The notes beneath the pieces were generated by a model that was given only the letters and a program-made list of their open reading frames with translations, did no database searches and was not told the DNA's origin. A program made the position numbers and the translations under genes. Below are positions 8,853 through 16,863 of a stretch of DNA of 64,000 nucleotides, piece after piece (position 1 is the first letter of the stretch; every line of letters starts with the position of its first letter). The stretch is from Bacteriovorax stolpii (lineage in GTDB: Bacteria > Bdellovibrionota > Bacteriovoracia > Bacteriovoracales > Bacteriovoracaceae). Location: assembly GCA_945883845.1 (NCBI GenBank), contig CAMCYI010000004.1, positions 117,797-181,796 on the forward strand, in the 5' to 3' direction.

Positions 8853-9140
8853 CTACTCCTCAAATTTCTCCGCATGCTTCTTGAAAGCTTTTTTCAGCTT
8901 GTCATTTGCAGCTTTTGGTTTGTCGATCGCTCTTTCGATTTTCTCGAGATCACGACTACTCATCAAGAGTGCCTGCATCTCTTTATGTTCCATGATGTCT
9001 TTCTTGGCCTTCTCAAGAGCCGTACTAACGAGATAGCTGGTTAAGTCCTGACCGGTGAACTCAGCGGCCATACGGATAATTTCCTTGTGCTCGGAATTGA
9101 TCCTGAGACCTATCGAATCTTGTTTTTTAGCGAGTGCCAT
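8853..9140 (-). CDS. DUF1778/TacA-like antitoxin family protein (no recognisable toxin partner)
   Basis: MALAKKQDSIGLRINSEHKEIIRMAAEFTGQDLTSYLVSTALEKAKKDIMEHKEM; ATG at 9140 inside ORF 8853..9254. Confidence 0.65.
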   Translation of the reverse strand: MALAKKQDSIGLRINSEHKEIIRMAAEFTGQDLTSYLVSTALEKAKKDIMEHKEMQALLMSSRDLEKIERAIDKPKAANDKLKKAFKKHAEKFEE

Positions 9141-9338
9141 AACTACCTCCATCCTTAGCCCATTATAACAAAGTAGTGCAATTGTTGCAACGTGGTTACC
9201 CTTTGGTCTATACGCCTCAATTCTTAAGTGATAAGTGCACGAGATAAGATACATTGTAAATTCAATTTGTTGCAGTTACGAAACAAGCCATTCCGTAATT
9301 TGGCAGCAACCTGCTGTCAAACCGACTTTCTCATCCCT

Positions 9339-9527
9339 GAGACACTTGTATCGAGTTTGAAACAACTGTCCGAGACACTTTCGTGAGACACATGTTTCAG
9401 GTGTCTCAATTTTGAAACACACTTACATTTCCAAAACTCTGCACTCACCACCGCTTAGAACTTTTTCTTACACCACTCCCTATTGGCACGCTCTTGCAAG
9501 TAACTCGCAAAATGCAAAAAGTGTCTC
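9339..9527. repeat. iteron-like cluster of GAGACAC/GTGTCTC
   Basis: GAGACAC at 9339-9345, 9372-9378, 9385-9391; inverse GTGTCTC at 9401-9407 and 9521-9527. Confidence 0.45.
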
Positions 9528-9544
9528 ACCAAAAAGGAGGGCCC

Positions 9545-10006
9545 GTGAAAGACGATATTTTCGAGCGATTCATTAAATCCGTAGGCATTGTGCTTGTAGG
9601 ATTTTTTCTTTTGTACCTGTTGATAACAACCACACAAAAACATCCTCGCGGGATTGCGGTCAAAATCGTAGTGCTCACAGAGTTTGTGGCCAAGGGTCTT
9701 TTCTATGTTGCCATTGCCGTTGGAACTATCTGCCTTGTTACCATCGTGATCGAAAATCATCTCACGAAAAAGCGAATAAAAAAGGAGGAAGATGAGCTTA
9801 TTGAAAGGAAAAGACAGGCTGAAATCATGTACCTAAAAAGCGATATAGAAAGCCTTAAGCGCAGGCTTGAAGAGTCCAAGGCAGAGACGACAAAATTCGT
9901 TGTCGCTTTCCATGAAGAGCAAGCACGAAGGGTCGAATTTGAAACTCACCTGAAAAATAGAACTGCTAAAGCGGCCGTCAATGAGGCCCTAGGGCATTTT
10001 CTGTGA
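9545..10006 (+). CDS. membrane protein with coiled-coil tail, unknown function (element-borne)
   Basis: GTG start at 9545 preceded by AAAAAGGAGG; two TM segments then KKRIKKEEDELIERKRQAEIMYLKSDIESLKRRLEESKAE. Confidence 0.65.
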   Translation: MKDDIFERFIKSVGIVLVGFFLLYLLITTTQKHPRGIAVKIVVLTEFVAKGLFYVAIAVGTICLVTIVIENHLTKKRIKKEEDELIERKRQAEIMYLKSDIESLKRRLEESKAETTKFVVAFHEEQARRVEFETHLKNRTAKAAVNEALGHFL

Positions 10007-10012
10007 GGTTTT

Positions 10013-10849
10013 ATGAATATCACTCTTAGGGACATCGACATTTTTAAGTTGATCGCAAACTATGGAATGCTTTCCACCAAGCAGATCAATTCAATATGCT
10101 TTAATTCAATTGCCATGACGACGGTGCTTCGTCGTTTAAGAATGCTGGAAGATAACAAATACATCCAGCGACTGCGCGGTCTCGAATCCCAGGATGTTCT
10201 CTGGCTTCTATTACAAAAAGGAGCTGAAGCGGCAGGAGTAGCAATTCCTAAACGCCACTGGAGTAAAAACCTACTGGAACACGATCATGAACTTATTTCC
10301 CTACGTCTTAATCTTGAAAATTCAGGGATCGCTCATTCGTGGATACCAGAGCATTTAATTAGGGCCAATATCTTCAAGAAAAATGATTTTAGAACTGCAA
10401 AAGAAAAGCTCATCCCTGATGGCTTAATGGCCACTGTGGCCGATGAAAAAAGGCTCTCAGTCGCCATTGAATTGGAACTGACTCTTAAAAACAAAGACAA
10501 GCTCCGCAAAACTTTATCCCGCTACAGACAGCAAGATGGGATTGTAGGCGTTTGGTATATCTCACCTACAACGTCCCTCTTAAATTCCATCTCCGCTATG
10601 TGGAATAGCTTAGGAGGTTCTTCAACTGGAAATAGACTGTATCTTTCTGTGCTTGATGATGTGATGGAAAACAATCTCAGTGCAAAAGTCTTTGGTCATG
10701 GCAGAGGTGCAAAAATAAGTGAGCTATGGACACCAAGGCCTGCTCACCCCTCTGCTCAGTCGGTGAGCAATCATGATAAAAATCAGGAGTACTCTTTGAG
10801 CAAAGTAAGTCCAGAGAATCACGCGCCCAAATGTCTAGATACTGAGTAA
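10013..10849 (+). CDS. replication-relaxation family protein (MobC-like)
   Basis: wHTH N-terminus (LRDIDIFKLIANYGMLSTKQINSICFNS...VLRRLRMLEDNKYIQRL) and LIPDGLMA...AIELELTLKNKDKLRKTLSRYRQ, as in the replication-relaxation family. Confidence 0.65.
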   Translation: MNITLRDIDIFKLIANYGMLSTKQINSICFNSIAMTTVLRRLRMLEDNKYIQRLRGLESQDVLWLLLQKGAEAAGVAIPKRHWSKNLLEHDHELISLRLNLENSGIAHSWIPEHLIRANIFKKNDFRTAKEKLIPDGLMATVADEKRLSVAIELELTLKNKDKLRKTLSRYRQQDGIVGVWYISPTTSLLNSISAMWNSLGGSSTGNRLYLSVLDDVMENNLSAKVFGHGRGAKISELWTPRPAHPSAQSVSNHDKNQEYSLSKVSPENHAPKCLDTE

Positions 10850-10954
10850 GAGAAATCCGCCTCCACCACTGACCTCCCACCCCCAACGATGTTGAGAATA
10901 GGAGGTCAGTGGTTACAGCGGAAGAGAGTAAAAATTTAATATTTGGGCGCGTGA
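10819..10954. repeat. large nested inverted repeat (candidate oriT/replication or regulatory structure)
   Basis: Outer arms TCACGCGCCCAAAT (10819-10832)/ATTTGGGCGCGTGA (10941-10954); middle TCCGC (10856-10860)/GCGGA (10918-10922); inner ACCACTGACCTCC (10865-10877)/GGAGGTCAGTGGT (10901-10913); apical CAAC-GAT-GTTG (10884-10894). Confidence 0.7.
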
Positions 10955-11032
10955 ATAAAACTAGAAGATAAAAAACTATGAGGAATCCCATGAAGAAGAA
11001 AAGGCATAAAAACGAAGACTGGGGCGTAGTGC

Positions 11033-11296
11033 ATGGAAAACAATGGGGCGATCGGAGAGGGTTACAAAGAGAATCAAAAAAGTCATAATAAACAGGAGTC
11101 ATCAAAGGCTCAGGTGTTCTTTGACAACTTAATATGGGGAGTTGACGAGGTCTGCTCAGTCTCCGGTTATGCGAAAGGGACGATTTACAATCTTGTGAGT
11201 CGTGGGGAAATACCCTACCGAACGCGTGGCAGGAGGAAACGTCTTGTTTTTGTTCCAGGCGAAATCATTGCTTGGCTCAAAGGAGAACAGACATGA
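11033..11296 (+). CDS. AlpA/excisionase-like helix-turn-helix protein
   Basis: WGVDEVCSVSGYAKGTIYNLVSRGEIPYRTRGRRKRLVFVPGEIIAWLKG; overlaps the integrase start by ATGA. Confidence 0.8.
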   Translation: MENNGAIGEGYKENQKSHNKQESSKAQVFFDNLIWGVDEVCSVSGYAKGTIYNLVSRGEIPYRTRGRRKRLVFVPGEIIAWLKGEQT

Positions 11297-12522
11297 GTAG
11301 ATCAAAGAATTACAAGAAAATTAAATCCGCAAGTGGCATCTATCAAAATGAGATCACTGGAAAGTTTCTGGTAGAGAAAAGAATGAAAGGGAAATTGCAC
11401 ACCGCAAGTTTCCCTAATCTCTATGAGGCCAAACAGTGGCAGAAAAATTTTGATGGAACCAAGGCCAAGATTCCAAACGGCGGGAGTAACTACTCTACGC
11501 TGGAGGAAGTTTGGGAATCCATGCAGCGGAACCACTTTCCGATCTTGGCGACATCCACCAAAGAAATATGGCATCGGCGCTATAAAATGCTCGTGATGCT
11601 GGAACATCTTCCAATGGATCAGCTGACACCGGCCAAAGTTTCTGAATGGGTCATCTTCTGGGTAAGTCATTACACAACTGAGGAGTACCAATCAGGCAGA
11701 GGGCGGGCAGGAAGATGCCACTTGAATAATGAGCTGAATCTCTTGGTCTGTATTTTCAACTGGTATAAGGAGAGCGAAATCTTCGAAAAAGAAGCTTTGC
11801 ATCTCACTTGTCCCGTGAAGAAAAAGCATCGCAAGATGGGGTTCATTAAACCACTGCCGGATAAGAGAAAGCAGATTGAGCTTCAACATGCGTTCCTCTT
11901 TTTTGAATCGCTGCAACCGCTCTACCGTGATCTGGCCCAGATGCAGTTCTATACTGCTGGTCGAATCGGTGAAGTCTCAGGGATTCAATGGAAGAACGTA
12001 GATATGAAGAATCGACGCCTCTTGATTAAAGAAACCTGTATCTGGGATATGACGAATAAAACCTTCATTGAACTAAAACAGTTTCCTAAAAATCGAGAGC
12101 CTAGAGCAGTCTTTATCACTGATGAGATCCTGGCCGTTCTAAAACGCCGTGAAGCCTTCAGGATCCCAGGGAACGATTATGTCTTTCATGTCGAAGGGAA
12201 TCCACTCAATTACTGCACTATCCAGATTAACTATCGAGGAGCGCAGAGAAAAAGTGGTATTCCTTACACTGGAACACATATCCTTCGCCACGGTATGGCC
12301 AAGCTCGCTCGGCAGATCGGCGGTGGTCTTGATGCTGTCCTTGCCATGACTGGCCACAAAGACTTGAAGCTTGCGGATCATTATTCCAAGTCCAATGAGG
12401 ATGATCAGAAGCACTTCTCGGAAATGATTATGAAGCATATCCGAAAGCAAAAAGCCGAAGATCAAGGGCCTCAGTCGGACTTTGAAAATGTCATCAGGCT
12501 TAGAAATTTCAAAGTTAGTTGA
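11293..12522 (+). CDS. tyrosine recombinase/integrase
   Basis: Catalytic signatures FYTAGRIGEVSGIQWKNVD, HILRHGMAKLARQIGGGLDAVLAMTGHKDLKLADHYSK; ATG at 11293. Confidence 0.92.
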   Translation: MSRSKNYKKIKSASGIYQNEITGKFLVEKRMKGKLHTASFPNLYEAKQWQKNFDGTKAKIPNGGSNYSTLEEVWESMQRNHFPILATSTKEIWHRRYKMLVMLEHLPMDQLTPAKVSEWVIFWVSHYTTEEYQSGRGRAGRCHLNNELNLLVCIFNWYKESEIFEKEALHLTCPVKKKHRKMGFIKPLPDKRKQIELQHAFLFFESLQPLYRDLAQMQFYTAGRIGEVSGIQWKNVDMKNRRLLIKETCIWDMTNKTFIELKQFPKNREPRAVFITDEILAVLKRREAFRIPGNDYVFHVEGNPLNYCTIQINYRGAQRKSGIPYTGTHILRHGMAKLARQIGGGLDAVLAMTGHKDLKLADHYSKSNEDDQKHFSEMIMKHIRKQKAEDQGPQSDFENVIRLRNFKVS

Positions 12523-12555
12523 TTTAGAGTAAGATAAGTCGGACTGGGTCGGACC
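12473..12555 (+). repeat. right arm-type repeats AGTCGGACT
   Basis: AGTCGGACT at 12473-12481 and 12537-12545, GGTCGGACC variant at 12547-12555; matches left-end copies at 5032-5049. Confidence 0.5.
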
Positions 12556-12607
12556 GAAAGTTTTTCGGCCCAGTTTGATTTAACAATTTTAGAAAGTTAG
12601 AACAACA

Positions 12608-13411
12608 ATGCCCGAACTACCCGAAGTCGAAACCATCAAGTCCCAACTCTCCATCTATCTCCCTCTGAAGATCATCTCTTTCGCATCAACCCCTCAACTC
12701 GCGCAAAACATTCTTCACACAGAACTCAATCTCAAAGGCCGCACTCTCACTGAAATTCGCCGCAAAGGTAAAATGCTCGACTTCGTCTTCGACGACGGCT
12801 CACATCTTCTCTCTCACCTCGGCATGACCGGCACCTGGCTCATTGGTGAGACTGTGAAGTCCGGCAAGCACACACACCTCACACTCAACTGTGGCACCCA
12901 CACACTCGCCTACGACGATCCTCGACGCTTTGGTCACATGTACTATTACTCGGCCGCTGAAGCTGCTGTCAAACTTGCAGAACTCGGCATGGATCTCGCT
13001 GATCCGGAATTTACTCTCGAGTACATTACTAATGCGATTAAGAGATATCCGGAACGCGCATTGAAAGTCACACTACTCGATCAAAAACTTTTTGCGGGAT
13101 CTGGTAATTATATAGCGAATGAAATTTGTGCGCGTGCATTGATCCGCCCCACGCGGAAATGTGGAAAGGTAAAAGCCTCAGAGTTTCCGTTGTTGTTTAA
13201 GGCCGTGCAGGATGTGATCGGGCCTGCTTTGAAATCCGGGGGGACGACATTTCAAGGCGGGTATCGCGATTCAACTGGTGAACGAGGAGCAGGTGTTGAA
13301 CACCTCGTCGTTTTTTATCAGAAGATTTGTCAGATGTGTAAGAAGACGCCCGTTAAGAAAATTGTCTTAGCGCAAAGAGGGACTTATTACTGTCCCTCTT
13401 GCCAAAAATAA
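12608..13411 (+). CDS. mutM: formamidopyrimidine-DNA glycosylase
   Basis: MPELPEVETIKSQL..., LLSHLGMTGTW, DDPRRFG, GSGNYIANEICARA, C-terminal zinc finger CQMCKK...YYCPSCQK. Confidence 0.95.
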   Translation: MPELPEVETIKSQLSIYLPLKIISFASTPQLAQNILHTELNLKGRTLTEIRRKGKMLDFVFDDGSHLLSHLGMTGTWLIGETVKSGKHTHLTLNCGTHTLAYDDPRRFGHMYYYSAAEAAVKLAELGMDLADPEFTLEYITNAIKRYPERALKVTLLDQKLFAGSGNYIANEICARALIRPTRKCGKVKASEFPLLFKAVQDVIGPALKSGGTTFQGGYRDSTGERGAGVEHLVVFYQKICQMCKKTPVKKIVLAQRGTYYCPSCQK

Positions 13412-13600
13412 TTATAAATAGTGACGTGGCTTGATATCCAGGTTGTATCTTAACTCATCTCTCGATTAGCGTTTTACCTTTGCAAAACCTCAAGATACGC
13501 GCACAAAATCACTCTTCCATAATTCATGATCTCTTAAGAGTAACATTCTGAAATTCATTGCTAAGCTTTTCGAGTCAGCCAAATTAACCATGGAGGGAAT

Positions 13601-13957
13601 ATGGCCGCTAAAAAAGCAACATCGAAACGAAGAAGTCCAACAGTAGAAGCTGAAAGTCATTACGAAGGATCAAGCAATCCACGAAGCCGCCGCGAATTGA
13701 GCGACTTCTCAGAGATGGGATCAGTACGTCAGTGGTTATCTAACCCTGCCGTTCGATACGTCGCTGGAGGGATTGCAACAGCAGTTCTCGCGAAGCTCGC
13801 TAGCAACATTTCAGGAAAGTATCCTTCAATCTCAACATTCATTCGTGAAGGAATGGATGCTGTAGAGGGAAAGCTCGCAGAGTTTAATGAAATTTCCGGT
13901 GACAATTCTGGTGCTCCACGCGCCCGCCGTGCATCTGCCGGTTTAAATACTCACTAA
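13601..13957 (+). CDS. small hypothetical protein, first of a tandem paralogous pair
   Basis: MAAKKATSKRR...RYVAGGIATAVLAKLASNISGKYPSISTFIREGMDAVEGKLAEF; RBS GGAGGG upstream. Confidence 0.7.
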   Translation: MAAKKATSKRRSPTVEAESHYEGSSNPRSRRELSDFSEMGSVRQWLSNPAVRYVAGGIATAVLAKLASNISGKYPSISTFIREGMDAVEGKLAEFNEISGDNSGAPRARRASAGLNTH

Positions 13958-13971
13958 TCAAGGAGGACCAA

Positions 13972-14283
13972 ATGGCCCGCAAAAAAGCAACGGCATCAAA
14001 CCGCCGCGCAACTGGTGTAAAAGCAATTCTAAACCATCTACCTGACGTAAGTCTGAGTGGGAAGAACGAACGTATTCTTCGACGATTCTCACGCATGCGT
14101 TCTACTCGCTTAATCGCGTCTGGTATTGCAGCGTTTGGACTTGTTCGTCTCGCTATGAGAGTGGTTGATAGCTACCCTCAGATCGGAGAATTCTTCTCTG
14201 AAAACCTGGACACTGTGGAAGGAAAATTCCGCGAGTGGACTGGCCGTGAAGAAGGTTCTGATATCGCAGACGTTCAACATTAA
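13972..14283 (+). CDS. small hypothetical protein, second of a tandem paralogous pair
   Basis: MARKKATASNRR...TRLIASGIAAFGLVRLAMRVVDSYPQIGEFFSENLDTVEGKFREW; AGGAGG RBS. Confidence 0.7.
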   Translation: MARKKATASNRRATGVKAILNHLPDVSLSGKNERILRRFSRMRSTRLIASGIAAFGLVRLAMRVVDSYPQIGEFFSENLDTVEGKFREWTGREEGSDIADVQH

Positions 14284-14307
14284 ATTTTAGTTTGACGTAA
14301 AAATGCA

Positions 14308-14333
14308 AAAGGGCCTCTCACCGGGGCCCTTTT
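14308..14333 (+). terminator. intrinsic terminator
   Basis: AAAGGGCC...GGCCCTTT followed by a T run. Confidence 0.8.
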
Positions 14334-14334
14334 T

Positions 14335-14955
14335 CTATTCGCCGAACTGGCGACACTGAGCGCAGCTGCCCGATACGCGACCGAACTGCATCGGATGTCC
14401 GTGAAACTCCCCGCTCGCCGTCACTTCAACCCGCATCCAGTGAGTGGGTCTTCCGCCATCGTAACCAACGACGTTATCAAACTTCACAAATTTAAATACT
14501 GATCCACCGTGGGGCATGTACACGCCGGGCATTTCCCGCAAAGCTCTCGCCTCTACTCTTTCTCTTACAAGACCTGGAGTGAATTGCGCCTGTCCTCGTG
14601 TGCGTTGATTTCCCGCGCGGCCACTGGAAATGTCGATGGCCTCTTGAATTGAAGTTGCACCAGTGTGCTTCACATAAGGAGCGGGCCGGGATTGCATAAG
14701 AAACCTGCGATACTCCCGGTCGACTGCTACCTGTCCTTGCAAACGAAGAAGACGCGCCTGCGCTTGCCTCGAAAATCCTGAACCTGACATGACTTCAGAC
14801 AAGCTTGCTCTCTGCGAACGAAGAAGTTCCGCGGCCTGCTGAGCGTTTGGTGAGAGGCCGGGACTCAGACGGTTTGAAAGACATTCCCGCGCTCGTGCTG
14901 TTGTCGCAAGAGATACGTTAATAGAAAGAAGAATGAAAGCGATCACAGCATACAT
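14335..14955 (-). CDS. secreted protein, unknown function
   Basis: Signal peptide MYAVIAFILLSINVSLATTARA; overlaps the upstream ORF. Confidence 0.65.
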   Translation of the reverse strand: MYAVIAFILLSINVSLATTARARECLSNRLSPGLSPNAQQAAELLRSQRASLSEVMSGSGFSRQAQARLLRLQGQVAVDREYRRFLMQSRPAPYVKHTGATSIQEAIDISSGRAGNQRTRGQAQFTPGLVRERVEARALREMPGVYMPHGGSVFKFVKFDNVVGYDGGRPTHWMRVEVTASGEFHGHPMQFGRVSGSCAQCRQFGE

Positions 14956-16073
14956 GATAACGCTCCAAGGGCAAGATTCTGATCGGCCTGAGCAATGTCA
15001 TCGAGATGACGAAGATCACCTTCATCAATTGTACCTGCCATCACTCTTTGCATAAGCCGCTTAACCTTATCACCGTTGAATCCCACCAACGCCCGCGCAC
15101 GTGCACCCATGCGTGAAATTTGAATGAGTATCCGGCCGATCATCCCGAACCTTCTCGCCATGTTCGCCATGGAGAGTGCGAGCCTCGGTGCTGCGGCCCC
15201 GGCCGTGAAGAACGCGATCGCTGCGTCCACGCCGAGAGATGCGAGCAGATTACAAACGAATTGAATTTTTAAATCAGTACTCATGCTGGAGACGGCATCC
15301 ACCATCTGGGTCCAGGCACCTCCGACAGCGCGACCCGCTCTCATCATGGTGCCCCGGGGATCAGTGATGATCCCACGGACGAAGCGGCCAAGGCCAATGG
15401 TGAAATTATAAACTGAACTTGCGACACTGTTGATGGTATCGATCGGATGAGTGACAGCACTCCAGATGCTCGAAACAGCTCCGACCACGGCACCTCCGGT
15501 CGAGTTCCACGCACCCTGGCCGAGACCTGTCGCGCAGGACTTCGCGAAGTTCCAGATCATCGTCGCACTCAGATTGCTGAAGTCCTGCATCTGCGCAACG
15601 GTGGCAGCACCGATGACAGCGCAATCCTGAGCATGTGCTTCCTGAATGAGGATCGACTTGAAAGATGGAATGCGATAGCTCGAGATTTTATCTCTCATGC
15701 GGTCGACGATCAGCTTCGCACTGATCTCATTGACGTTATGAAAATAGAGAAAGAATTTATTGCCGCCGGTCTTCTGGTGAATCAGTCTGCCTTTGCCGGT
15801 GTCAATCCATTTGTTGATTGGAAACTCTCCGACGATGCCGTACTTCACCATCACAAACTGCCCGTCGTCTCTCGTGTAAACCTGATTAATTCCTAAGCTC
15901 GGAATGCCGTGGGCTCCCTCAGCGAGCGGAATGTAACCTTCATCCTTAAAAAACATATCGAGCTTCATCGCGTGCTCGATCGGAGACGCCTTGAAGGTTG
16001 CATCCGTGTACTTGATGTCGATTGAATAGGCGTTCAATGAAAGGATGATGAATAAGAGAGAAAAAAACTTCAT
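14943..16073 (-). CDS. secreted/membrane-active-looking protein, unknown function
   Basis: Signal peptide MKFFSLLFIILSLNAYS; Gly/Ala-rich hydrophobic C-terminal half. Confidence 0.65.
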   Translation of the reverse strand: MKFFSLLFIILSLNAYSIDIKYTDATFKASPIEHAMKLDMFFKDEGYIPLAEGAHGIPSLGINQVYTRDDGQFVMVKYGIVGEFPINKWIDTGKGRLIHQKTGGNKFFLYFHNVNEISAKLIVDRMRDKISSYRIPSFKSILIQEAHAQDCAVIGAATVAQMQDFSNLSATMIWNFAKSCATGLGQGAWNSTGGAVVGAVSSIWSAVTHPIDTINSVASSVYNFTIGLGRFVRGIITDPRGTMMRAGRAVGGAWTQMVDAVSSMSTDLKIQFVCNLLASLGVDAAIAFFTAGAAAPRLALSMANMARRFGMIGRILIQISRMGARARALVGFNGDKVKRLMQRVMAGTIDEGDLRHLDDIAQADQNLALGALSCML

Positions 16074-16107
16074 GTAAGGCTTATCGGGCAGTTCGAAGAA
16101 TTTTTTA

Positions 16108-16854
16108 CTACCTGAGCGTTTTCATCAGGTCGATTGTTTTATTGAAGGTTTTCTCACTGGCATCAGTGTCAAAGGCAGGCAGGTCTTCCTGCGAATATCC
16201 GTGATGTGCGCCGATTAAAATCTCAGACTCAAAGTCCAGGGCATGTTCTTTCAAGGCCTTCTCGAACTTCTCAATCATCGGCCCCGGCATGCTCTGGTCA
16301 TGATCAGCATGCCCAAAATACATCTTCGCCTGTACGAATTTCAGGTAAGAGTGAGGACTGGTCTGTTCATCGGTCAAAAGTTTTCCTCCGTGAAGGCCCA
16401 CCACCACGCCGACTTTTTGCGGATACGTTGCGGCCGAGCGGATCGCATGACCGACGCCGAAACAGTAACCCACGATGCCGGCCTTGGTGCCGGAGACTTT
16501 CGGATGTGTGAGAAGATGCTTCAGGTAAAATTCAGCGTCTTCAATCAGAAGCTTGTGAGTGAGTGCATCTTTCCAGGGCGTGATGAGCGGAAAAAATTTT
16601 TCATTGAGTTCTTCTTTTTCAAATTTTTCCGGATAGTCGTATATCGGAAGTGACTTGTGCCGGTAAAAAAGATTCGGCAAAAGCACGATGAAGCCGCGGT
16701 CAGCAATTCTCTGTGCTAAGTGAAGAAGTGCGGGTCTAATCCCGATCGCATCCATATACATGAGAACCGCGGGAAACTTCCCCTCTTTATCAGGAGAAAT
16801 TTCCCAGGCCTCACACTGTCCGTCTTTGGTTCTGATCGATGTAAAGTGCTTCAT
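16108..16854 (-). CDS. dienelactone hydrolase family protein
   Basis: GIVGYCFGVGHAIRSAATYP nucleophile-elbow region (GYCFG), C-terminal GAHHGYS. Confidence 0.85.
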   Translation of the reverse strand: MKHFTSIRTKDGQCEAWEISPDKEGKFPAVLMYMDAIGIRPALLHLAQRIADRGFIVLLPNLFYRHKSLPIYDYPEKFEKEELNEKFFPLITPWKDALTHKLLIEDAEFYLKHLLTHPKVSGTKAGIVGYCFGVGHAIRSAATYPQKVGVVVGLHGGKLLTDEQTSPHSYLKFVQAKMYFGHADHDQSMPGPMIEKFEKALKEHALDFESEILIGAHHGYSQEDLPAFDTDASEKTFNKTIDLMKTLR

Positions 16855-16863
16855 GCTTAAAAA

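Larger units (their letters stand above)
4895..12624. mobile_element. putative integrative/mobilizable element inserted in the 5' end of mutM
   Basis: 18-bp direct repeat AATGCCCGAACTACCCGA at 4895-4912 and 12607-12624; the right copy is the start of intact mutM. Integrase gene abuts the right repeat; excisionase-like, replication-relaxation-like and cargo genes lie inside. Confidence 0.85.

Noticed and set aside
9339-9527. CRISPR array
   Set aside because: Repeats are only 7 bp, irregularly spaced and in both orientations; no regular spacers anywhere in the window.
9455-9760. 101-aa minus-strand ORF inside the element
   Set aside because: Antisense to the membrane-protein gene with a strong RBS and GTG start; no supporting signal.
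10819-10954. Simple rho-independent terminator
   Set aside because: No T-tract after either outer arm and the structure is unusually long and nested.
10677-11105. 142-aa minus-strand ORF
   Set aside because: Crosses the nested inverted repeat and is antisense to two genes; Phe/Leu/Ser-rich, likely non-coding.
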